Positions 1-11,000 of a stretch of DNA of 64,000 nt are shown piece by piece (position 1 is the first letter of the stretch; each line of letters opens with the position of its first letter). The notes under the pieces were generated by a model. The model did not search any database, was not told the origin of the DNA, and was given only the letters and a program-made list of their open reading frames with translations. A program made the position numbers and the translations under genes. Source of the DNA: Quillaja saponaria (Eukaryota > Streptophyta > Magnoliopsida > Fabales > Quillajaceae); the NCBI GenBank assembly GCA_029379385.1, contig CM055610.1, positions 21,105,422 to 21,169,421 on the forward strand, written 5' to 3'.

Positions 1-150
1 AATGATCAACTACGTCCTTTGCCTATGGTTTGCTGTGAAAAGATACCAACCCTTCCTCTAGTTGGTGTATGTTAAAGAGAGAGAACCTTGCAAAAGGATT
101 TTGTATAAACAAAAAGAAGAAAGTTGTAATTATACAGGGAATAAGAATTT
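1..150. other. Flank of the Copia insertion; probable displaced 3'-UTR of the SGT gene
   Basis: This short stretch lies on the far side of the Copia element from the SGT stop codon. Positions 146-150 (aattt) are the left copy of the 5-bp target duplication, matched at 5001-5005. Before insertion it was therefore continuous with the sequence just after the SGT stop, and it probably belonged to that gene's 3'-UTR. No ORF or other feature is visible. The UTR role is inferred from position only. Confidence 0.4.
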
Positions 151-269
151 AGTTGTATTTTGAGGATAAAATTATCTTGTTTTATTATTCACACAATTAA
201 AAACTAGGTTACATACTTTTAGAAGAGCAAGTACACTTATACTCTTTTACACAATATTTACAATCAACA
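151..269 (-). repeat. 3' LTR of the Copia element
   Basis: This 119-bp repeat is the partner of the LTR at 4890-5000. It differs by scattered substitutions and a short insertion near 240-250. It is bounded by the aattt duplication at 146-150 and the purine tract at 270-278. The divergence between the two LTRs indicates that the insertion is not very recent. Confidence 0.9.
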
Positions 270-276
270 CTCTCTT

Positions 277-3200
277 TCAAAATAGAGCATAAATATCTCT
301 CATGCCCATCTTGCAAAGAATATAATGAAAACTACAACTACTAAGACCTTTTGTGAAGATATCCGCTAATTGTTGTTCAAATTTTACAAAAAGTATACAA
401 ATTTGTTTTGTATCTAGCTTTTCCTTAATAAAATGCCTATCTATCCCAATGTGTTTTGTTCTATTGTGTTGGACTGAATTGTGAGCTATATTTATAGTTG
501 TTGTGTTGTCACAATATAACAAGAGTGGCTTTTTTACATATAACTGGAGATCTTCCATTAGTTTTTTAAACTATAACGACTCACAAGTTTCATGTGTCAT
601 TGCCCTGTACTTTGTTTCTGCACTGGATATAACAACCATAACTTACCTTTTACTTCTGTACGAGACTACGTTTCTGCCAACAAAGGTGCAATATTCTGAT
701 GTGGACCTTCTATCAATCAATAGATCCAGTCCAATTTGTATTTGTATTTATATAAGCTTCTATTTTTGGACTTCTATGGTTTTTAAATAGAAGTCTCTTC
801 CTAGGGGTAGATTTCAAGTACCGCAATATACAATGAATTGCATCTAAGTGAGTATATCTAGGGTTATGCATAAATTGACTAACCACACTGACAACATAGG
901 CTATATCAGGACAAGTGTGAGATAGATAAATGAGCTTTCCCACCAATCTTTGGTATCTCTCCCTATCAAAACATTCCCCGTCACCATTCTGCAACTTGTG
1001 ATTAGTTTTTATAGATGTGTATGCAGGCCTACACCCAAGCATACCAATCTCCTCCAATAAGTCAATGACATGTTTTCTTTGAGATAAGAATATACCTTTT
1101 TCAAACCGAGCTACTTCAATTTCCAGAAAATACTGGAGGTTTCCTAAGTCCTTGATCTCAAACTCTTTAGCAAGGTGATTTTTAAGTGTAGATACCTCTT
1201 CAGCATTGTCTTCTGTTACAACTATATCATCAATATAAACAGAACAATAATCTTCCCTTTGTAATGCTTAATAAATATTGTGTAATCAGCATTGCTATGT
1301 TGGTATCCAAAAGATGTCATCGCACTCCTAAATCTTTCAAACCATGCTCTATGAGACTATTTGAGCCCATACAAAAACTTTTTCAATCTGTATACTTTCC
1401 CTTCAGTTTTCTGATAAGAAAAGCCAGGAAAAATCTCCATATAGACTTCCTCAACTAGATCCCCTTGCAAAAATGCATTTTTTACATCTAGTTGCTGCAA
1501 ATCCCAACTAAAATTGGCTGCACAAGAGATAACAACTCTAATGAAATTTATCTTAGCAACAAGAGCAAAAGTTTCTTCTTAATCTACTTCATAAGTTTGA
1601 GTGAATCCCTTGACAAGTAGTCTTGCTTTGTATCTATCAATTATCTCATTTGCCTTCCTTTTAACGGTAAAAACCCATTTGCAACCAATTGCTCATTTTC
1701 CTTTAGAAATGCTAGAAAGTTCCCAAGTATTATTCTTGACAAGAGCTTTCATCTCTTCAACCATGGCATCATTCCAACCCTGTGGAATAGATACAGAGAA
1801 CAAATAAGACACAAATAGGATGGAGACAAAGAACTATAAAATATATAGTTAGAAATAGGATGTTCAGTATATGAATGGACTCATTTCCTAATTGCAATAG
1901 GAGTATCAATATCATTAATAACATGAGGATTATAGGTAGAATTTGAAGAAGTAGAGGCAGGAACTAAAGACTCACAATTTAGAGGAACTTCTATTGGTTG
2001 CGAAACTGAGTATGGGATTAACGTTGGCTAGGTAACACATGTTCATGGTTGTAACTCTTTGTTTTCTTCGACTGTATATATGCAAATCGTCTTTTGCCAG
2101 TCTTACAGAAGTCTCACTGCCTACAAGTGCTTCAGCTTCACAATCTTTCCCTTTTCCAACCTCAGTTTCAACCTCTAGTACACTTTACTCATTTACGGTC
2201 TCTTTCCTTCCCCCTTCTCTATTACTCTCCTCCAAATATGATATCCACTCCCCCTGACTTGAATGAGTCAACTCTTCCTCATTATAACTCCCCCCCTGAA
2301 GAGATGACAGGGATAATAAGCCTCTAATTCCCGAAAGGTAACATCCATGCTAATAAGTTCTCTTAGTAGGCGGATGATGAACAATAACGACCTTGCCACC
2401 TAAAGTATATGTCTATTTTTTCGTTCAACAGTGCCATTTTGAGCAGAAAGTAACAATACAAGTAGTTTAATGAATTATGTCATGGTCACAAAGATAATTC
2501 TGAAATATTCTCTCTTTATATTTCGTACTATTATCACTTATCAGAACTTTCACTTTAACATTAAATTAAGTACTAATCATTTTGTGAAATGTTTGAAAGC
2601 AGGTAAACACTTTCTTCTTTGTACGCATCAAATAAACCCAAGTAGTGAGACTGTAACAACCAATAAACTTAACAAACTATCTATATCTAGATAAAGAGGC
2701 AACTCGACTAAGGCCCCATTCATTAGAATGAATAAGCATAAAAGGAGAAGTACTCTTACTATTCATTGAAAGATAAGAAGCATGTGTGTGTTTATCAAAT
2801 TCACATACATCACATGTCAAACTATTTACAGTACAATGTTTAAGTAATTCGGGAAACATATTTCCCAAAACCAAAAATGATGTATATTTTAAACGATAAT
2901 GTCACTAGAGTAGTTCTTGTTGAGAAGAAATAGAGGAATTTCTCTGTAGAGCCTGACCACCAATGTTCAATAAAGGCCCTGAATCAGATTCTAAAATATA
3001 AGGTCCATCACGCTCTTTACCATAGCTAATCGTTCTTCCCTTTTTCTAGTTCCTAAAAAACACAAGAAATAGAATCAAATATGGCTCGAAAATTAAGAGT
3101 TTTAGTGATGGCACTGATAGATAAAAGATTATATGAGAAATTAGGAACATGAAGGACGGAAGATAAGGTCAAGATAGGTGTACAATGAATTGAACATTTC

Positions 3201-4700
3201 ATAGAAATAGAAGATAGAGAACCATTGGCTACCCGAACATTTTCTTTACCTCAACAGAGGAATGAACACTAAGAGCAATTTTATGGATACCTGATTCAGC
3301 AAGATTAAAGGAAGATACATAAGAGGATTTGCAGTCCAGTTTAGACATCAACCACCTGAGACATTGCAACTCATCCATACTGAGGGTGTTTGAATCAAAG
3401 TTCTCACTAGCCAAGAGCTCTGAAGTATCAGATAAATGAGCTTATGATTTTGGTGGACCTATACTCCAACCACCACGTCCTCTAGTTGGACGGCCACGAA
3501 GCTTCTAGCATGTGTCTTTGGTATGGCAGGACTTACCACAATAATCATATCGTAAATGATCCTTATCACTTACTCATCCCTAACTTACTACCTCTAGTCT
3601 AATCTCCTTTAAACTCCTTCTGAACAAGATTGGTAACCATGGCAGACCTCTAATAGATTCCCACATGAAGCATAACAATCCTTCTACTCTCCATTTGCTG
3701 TAGATAAACATATGTTTGTCTCGAGTTTGGAAAATGATCTTTTCCCAAAACATGAATTCTATTCTTGTCATACTCAATATTGAATCCAGCTAAAAAAATC
3801 ATACATTCTTTCCTTATCCAGTATTCCCTGATAAGAAGCTACATCCGATGGATGTACTGGTTGATATTCCATTTATCAAAATATTAGGTCACAATCGAAT
3901 CTCTCTATTTAGTTGCATGAAGCTTTTTCCTCAGTTCAAACACTTAGATATCATTGCCAACCTAAGAGTATGTTTCGCTTGCAGCAGTCCAAATCTTATA
4001 GCCTCAATCAAACAATAGATAACCACGAGAAATTTGTGGTTGCATAGAATTGATTAACCAAGACATTACCAAGGAATTTTCAGCAATCCATTATTCATAT
4101 AATGAATCCGTAGTGAATGATTTTGCTTTGAAAACAGTGATATAACCATATAATCCACATGGCCTGAATGAATAACAAACAAACTAATTTAGAGGGAGGG
4201 ATTATCAGTTAGGGCTCCAATCCTACTCTCACTCCCACTATTAAGATTCCTAGTATTTATAGTAACTTGAAGGTCATTATGAACTTCCCCAAACATATTC
4301 AACAGAAAGAAAATGCCAAGATAATTGCCCAAATAACCAAGAAAATCAAGAAACCATTCCAAATCAACAACCTAATTCCAAATAACCTACAATCAGAAAG
4401 CCAATGACTGACCCATGACTAGCCAGCCTAGAAAAAAGCCAAAAAACGTAGCCAGCAAACATAAAACATAGCCAGTAGACAGAAAAACTTAACAAACTCC
4501 CAAAAAACTTCTTCCTATTCCAAGTCAACCTTACAGAGTATTTCCAACACTCTAGCCAATGTCTAAGAAGGCTAAAAGAGTAAAAAAAAACTAGTGAAAA
4601 CCAGAGGAATCGAAGGATTTCAAAAAATTACAAACCTAGGTCACAAATCAAAAAACTAAAATTACTCACTGGAATGAAATCGAATCCTTGCAATACCTTC
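277..4700 (-). pseudogene. Copia gag-pol remnant
   Basis: Minus-strand fragments show the Copia polyprotein in order. A gag zinc knuckle (about 3498-3560) keeps the last Cys, His and Cys but has Tyr for the first Cys. Protease-flanking sequence (3090-3240) is recognisable, with no visible Asp-Ser/Thr-Gly active site. The integrase zinc-binding region with CDVC is at 2677-2874, and the integrase core is at about 2340-2680. Reverse transcriptase has YIDD at 1226-1237, and the connection region is at 713-1057. RNase H ends with ADIFTKGL at 277-558. In the integrase motif that normally reads HSDxWGPS, the catalytic Asp position is Asn. Stops and frameshifts separate all the parts, so no functional polyprotein can be made. 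Confidence 0.9.
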
Positions 4701-4889
4701 GGGGTTTTGTTCGCGGGGACTTGGCGAATTGGCCGACGGTGTTAATTTCAATCACAGTCACCGGAAACCGCAGGAGGCTATAGTGGCAGTGGCTACGGGC
4801 GGCGGCAGAAGGCAACAAAGCAGGTGGTTTGTGGTGACAGTGACTTCTTCAGGTAAGGTTTCTCCTTTCTTTTTTTTTCTCTGATACCA

Positions 4890-5000
4890 AGTTGGATTTT
4901 GAGGATAAAATTATCTTGTTCTATTATTCACACAATTACAAACTAGATTATATACTCTTAGAAGAGTAAGTACACTTATACACAATATTTACAGTCAACA
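4890..5000 (-). repeat. 5' LTR of the Copia element
   Basis: This 111-bp repeat begins TGTTGACTG on the minus strand and ends CCAACT, directly before the primer-binding site. It matches 151-269 with few differences. As the 5' LTR it would carry the element's promoter and lies at the 3' end of the SGT gene. Confidence 0.9.
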
Positions 5001-5031
5001 AATTTGTATGGCCTTAACATGATACAGTCGA

Positions 5032-8000
5032 TCAGTTTGGTGCAGTTTTTCCATTCATATGATCTTGTGGTTGTCCAGGGAACATGGCCATCATATATGT
5101 CAAATCTCCTGTTAGGTCCTCACGCATTTGTTCAAAATTTAAACTGACATTCCCTCCGATTCTTATTTTAGGCTCATAAGATCCATTAGCATTATCATCT
5201 TTTCCTTCCCTTTCTTGAGTGTGTTGTCCTTGATGTGCATTCGCAGCCATGTTCATAAACATGCTTGCAAGATCAACAGGAAGGCCATTGACATCAAATG
5301 GCATAGAAATAGATGTTGGTGGTGTCCCATGGCTTATTGACCCTTCAATAGAGTGGTTTCCGAACCCTTGATTGCTGTGACTCGGTGAATTTGTATTCTA
5401 TACAGAATAAGGGAAACAGTTTAGGAGGATACCATGTTGCAAAGGGAACTAAGAGGACGCTAAACAAAGAACAGTGTCAGGAATAAGAAATCAAAAACAA
5501 CGAAGAACGGAATGCATAAATTTGAAAGGAAAAACGAAAAAAAAAAATGCTTTTAAAATTGGCTTTTGAATGCACGAGTAATTTGACATTTATTTGTGCC
5601 GTATATGCATTAAATGGAAACCAAAATAAGCTATGATTTGTCAATATAGTGTGGCCTTGCCAAGATTTGATTAGCAACAGCACATATAAGTTGACCATCT
5701 TGGTACTTACAAATCAGATTAATGATGAAAATGCAAAGAATAAATCACAAAAACATATTTCAGCAATAACCCATAATTTCCGTAAATGCAAGTAACAGTT
5801 ATCGGTGAAGGGGTGAAATACAAATCAAAAGAATACAGGAAAGAAAACAAACATATAAACTGACTAGTTGAACAAAATACATATTTAATTTCAAATAATC
5901 ATATTGTGAGGTGAAAACAGTAACCTGCATTTTTCAATCAGCAAAAGGCTATCTTTACCTGATGATGATATGCATGCTGTGGCTCTTCTATCAATTTCAG
6001 CTCAGCCACCTGTGATTAACAACAACAGTGTAGAAACTCATAAAGATACAACCATAAAAGAAGAGGAAGAGGGCTCAAGGAACCAACCCAAATGTTTTCT
6101 TTGACAGATTCATTAGTTGGATCCAACTGCAAAGCTGCAGAGGTAAAACATGTTTTAGAAGAAAGCATTTCTAAAGCTACTATGGAAACTTGCAATGTTT
6201 CCAACAAGTTTAATACAACAATGGCCTGTCATTTTTATTACTTCAACGTTCATCATTTTCGTACACTAATTCCAATGCAGAATTATTTTTGATTGCTCTT
6301 AAAGTCCTTGTCTTTTAAACTATAATGTTGGGTATTGATCCGACAACATAAGTTAATTAAAAGACATAGTAATATTACTTATCAATTAAAAAATTTGGAG
6401 ACTCATTTTTATGTTCTGATTAATATGTATAAGCATCTGTAAATTTCATTTTCATTTTCTGTAAAAATAAAATAAAAAATACGTATAGGCAAAGTGGTGG
6501 ATTGTAAGATTCATAACCTTGTCCAATATGTATTGTTAAAGAATCCAACTCAAGGCTAAGCACAAATGTTTAAACTTCAACTACATATTGAAGCCTAACG
6601 ATAAAATGGGATCACATGTGAAGTCCAAGACAAACAGAAAAAAAAGCTAGGCTTGATAACATGTTGGAAGCATCCAACTAAAATCTTAAGCTCACAAGTG
6701 AACTATCTGCGTCAGATGTATAACCCTTTAACTTTCTGGGACTTGTATATGTAAGCTAATCTGGAATACAAGATAAAAAATAAGTGCTTTTTTTTTTTTT
6801 TTTCCAAATGCATCATGTACCAAAAAAATATCAAGAGCTTCCCCATAAAAAATAAACCACTGTTCTTTCAGAAGTCATCCAGATGCAAGGAAATGCTACA
6901 TATATTAATGGCACAACATAATTCCAATTACAACAAAAACTCAAAAGGCAGCATATAAAAAAGTAATTGACAAAATCAATCCTGGTAATCAGGTCATTCC
7001 ATTACTAATATTGAATGGGTACTTAGTACTGTACCAACCTTTTCTAAATCCTTTATCAATAGCATCATGGTAGTTTCCCTGTGCATAATAAGCTAACCCC
7101 AGAAGACTGTATGCCTTGCTATAATTTGGGTCAATCTCAATAGATCTAAAACAGTCTCTGATTGCTTCAGTATATTTCCAGATCTGAGTGTAAGCAGCTG
7201 CCCTGATATGCATCATATATTAAAAAGAAAAACTTATAGTTTAATAAGATATACAAAATCAATGATTTATGGCTTTGTACAACCAGCTAACTTTGACAAC
7301 CACAGCCTGCTCATTCCTTGTTTATCTATTGCACCTATTGTGGTAAGTCACAGACATGTGTCATACACATAGTATTTTGACAACGTGACTCATCCACCAG
7401 TTATTTTTAAGGTAAAGGAGGTGCAGCTGGACCTTAAAGGTTAATGGAAAATATATGACAGAAGTTTCCATGAATCATTGAACCCTCAATGTCAGTGACG
7501 AAACAAAAACCTTACTTTTTCTTTTCCTTGCTAACGGGAAAGAAATAACTTAAAAACAGGAACTAAAAACTTCTAAGATGCCCACCAGAAGCATTCAATG
7601 ATATAAACCATCAAAAGCTTACTGGTCTTCATTTATCGTCAAAAAACAAGATACTCAACTAAACCAAATCTTAAAAAAAAAAAAAAAACATTTGAGGTCG
7701 GCTCTAAGAAGTAAGAAATCTGATGTAGAACTAGAAATATAATTTACATTTTGTCATTTACCCGTATCTGGAACTACACCTTTGATGTTATCCCTCCTGT
7801 CATTTATGTTGCAACCATTCTTGCCCTTCCTCTAAGCATTTGCGATCTCTTTACTTGAATTCCCACTTTTGCTTTTGTGCTTTTGCATACATATCTAGGT
7901 TGTTGGAGACCTAACCATCTGATTCTGATTTTCTTCCCCTATTATTCTTGATTAAGATCACCTCTATCTTTAATAAAATATCTTACCTACATGTCCTGCT

Positions 8001-11000
8001 GTTGCCACTTAACTTCAAAATTTGTGTGTTTGCTACACATATTAGTCATTGCACATGCATTATTCCTTAACAATTTAACATCATATACAAAAAGCGTAAC
8101 AGGCTATATAGCATTTCATATAATTTACCTTTCATTTCAAAAAGATATTCCACAACCACACAAGATTAAGAGAATGCTTCTTTTCTTTAGTTACCCATAC
8201 CTAATGCATGAACTACAATCACCTAAAAGTATTATTTTGTGAAAGAAGAATGGAAAAACAAAGACAACTCATTATATCTAGAACCTACCAAAATAAAGAT
8301 CTTTTATTAGATTCATAACAAATAATAGCTTTGCAGATAAAAAGAGCTCAGTAGTATACCTGTTACAGTAGTAAACAGCATTATTTTCACAAAGAGCAAT
8401 AGCACCACTATAAAACTCAATTGCATCAGAGTATAGCTTCGACTGCATGGCTTTGTTACCTAAAGTAAAGTGAACTTAGGTATTACATTAGCTAGCACAG
8501 ATGTACCAGAACATCAATATTTAAACTTTAGCACATAACTGCACTTGCATTGGTTTATCCACAATCATTAAGAGCACATCAGCAGACATTTCAAATCTAC
8601 GTGTCATGTAATAAACCTGAGTAACAAGTACCAAAACTTGCTACTAGGTTATATATATCAATGAGAGAGGGAGAGAGGGAGTTATTTTCACAAAGAGCAA
8701 TAGCACCACTATACAACTCAATTGCATCAGAGTATAGCTTCGACTGCATGGCTTTGTTACCTAAAGAAAAGTGAACTTAGGTATTACATTAGCTAGCACA
8801 GATGTACCAGAACATCAATATTTAAACTTTAGCGCATAACTGCACTTGCATTGGTTTATCCACAATCATTAAGAGCACATAAGCAGACATTTCAAATCTA
8901 CATTTCATGTAATAAACCTCAGTAACAAGTATAAGTACCACAACTTGCTACTAGGTTATATATGCACAATATCTTTTTGTTTATTGTCACAAAGTAATTC
9001 AAAGAATACAGACTAATCATACCTTGTGATTTTAATGAGTCAGCAAGACTCTTCAGACTGAACCCATGCCATCCAGATCTTTCCATCTCCTGGTACGACA
9101 GAGGAATTTGCCTCAATCAAAAGAAGAATTGTAGAAGAAATAGAAGAACTCAAAAGTAAGTCAGTACAATACTTACATCAGATAAGCAGTAATGGTAAAC
9201 TACCAAGATATCTATTAAATGGGATATGGATTGACATTGTAGCATAAAGGGAGAAAGCAGAATTTGGAAAATTGGACAGTCATGTGCAATAGTAGGTTTT
9301 CATTTGTTCAACTACAGTGACATATATTCAAGCAAAGAGTTACCAGTCACCATTTTGTTTTCTAGATAACCACCTACACCAAACAAAAGGGACATCTGTC
9401 AAGATGGCAAACAATAGCTTAAAACAACTCCTTTCCCGAAGAATCTTGTGTTCAAAAGAGTAACGGCTATGAAGCATGGGTACTCCAAAATAGCCAAGGA
9501 ATCGGTCCCTGGGGCGTACCGGGTGCTGGGATGCATGGGGGATGCCCCGGTACATCCCCAATAACTACCAGAAATTTTTTTATTTTTTGGGATGGCTTGG
9601 GTACAGCTTGAAATTCTGGGTTCGGCTAAGGGACGGCTTGGTGGCTAAATTATTAGCCGGTACGGGGAAAAAAAAAAAGAAAAAAAAAGAAGATGCAACG
9701 GCAGCGTTTTGACAGGAACGCAAATCCTTAATTTGTTCAATGAGACAACGACAATCGACAGCCTTGCCTTCAGTTTCAGACTTTCAGCCTTGATGCCTTC
9801 TGTTTAGGCTGTTGAAGGTTGAAGATCGGCCGATCGTGCCGTTGAAGGTTGAAGATCGGCCGATCGTGCCGTTGAAGGTTGAAGATCGGCCGATCGGGCT
9901 GTTAAAGGTTGAAGTTCAGGCCATTGAAGGTTGAAAACGCAGTTCAGGCCGTTCTCCGTTGAAGGTTGAAGACGCAGTTCAGGCCGCTGCCCGATAAAGG
10001 TTGAAGACGCAGTTCAGGCCGTTGAAGTCTTGAAGATCTCTTGGAATATCGGATAAGGTACTTAGTCTTGCACTCTTGCTTAAAGAAAAGATTTTTATTC
10101 GAAGTTTAGTTGATGGGAAATTGGGAATTAGCAGCCTCTGGATTTATCTTTTGAACATGATAACATTTTCATTTGTCTTTCTGGGTGGGTATAACTTATT
10201 AGGAAAAGTGACCAATGTTGTTGATAAGGTTTTTTTTTCCTCATGCTGTTACCCCTTACTTCCGGTAGCAGATAGACGATGGGAAAAAAATTATACAACT
10301 TGCATATTAATCGTGTATACGGGGTGCTTTGTTCTTAATGCTAAGTGCTGCAAGTTTAGTGCTCAATTGCGCATGTTAACATATCTGTCTAGTTAATTTT
10401 ATACTATGTGTATGCCTGTGTGGTAAATAAATTTTAGTGCTCAATTGCTTATGCTAAATGCCGCAAGTTTAGTGCTCATTGAATTTTGTATACATGGAAT
10501 TGGCAGTGATTAGTGATTGTTTTGATTGTAGGATACTAATTAGGATTATCAGATTAAGTCTTCTAATCTAGCTGCAAGTAGTAGTCAGGGTAGTGTTACT
10601 AGTCAATTTACTTCCAATGAACTGCAAGATGTTCATAATCCTCTTTGGGCACATGTAACAACTCTGCAAGAAAGAGTAGAGGGGGTTACAAACAAAAGCT
10701 GGGCATGTAATTATTGTCGTTGTGTGTTCAAATCTTCATATTCTAGAGTGAAGGCACATCTGTTAAAATTGCCTAATTGTGGGATTAAGGCATGTCCCAA
10801 AGTGACAAATGAAAATTTGGCTGAAATGAAGAAATTGGTTGAAAAGGCTGAGCAAAAATTGAAGCCAAAGAATGTTCCCTTGCCCCCTAACTCTTCATCT
10901 ATCCAACATAGCCCCTCCTATTCAGCTGGTGGAATGTTTGATTCTAGAAAAAGAAAGGTCGTTGGTGCTGGAACTAGTATGTTGGAAAAATCATTCAATC

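Larger units (their letters stand above)
151..5000 (-). mobile_element. Copia-type LTR retrotransposon, complete ends, degenerate coding
   Basis: The element is 4.85 kb and reads on the minus strand. Near-identical short LTRs lie at 4890-5000 (5') and 151-269 (3'), and aattt occurs immediately outside both ends (146-150 and 5001-5005), a 5-bp target duplication typical of Copia. Directly inside the 5' LTR the minus strand reads TGGTATCAGAG, the usual primer-binding site for initiator methionine tRNA. A purine-rich tract (270-278) precedes the 3' LTR. Coding relics follow the Copia order gag, protease, integrase, reverse transcriptase, RNase H. The minus-strand LTR ends in CAACT instead of the usual CA. 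All frames are broken, so the copy is non-autonomous. It lies in the same orientation as the SGT gene and 26 bp after its stop codon. Confidence 0.93.

Noticed and set aside
503..790. Plus-strand ORF of 95 codons
   Set aside because: It is the complement of the Copia RNase H and connection region; the minus-strand reading has clear family motifs.
10076..10396. Plus-strand ORF of 106 codons ahead of the hAT transposase
   Set aside because: Low-complexity product without a domain; it lies in the element's leader or first intron.
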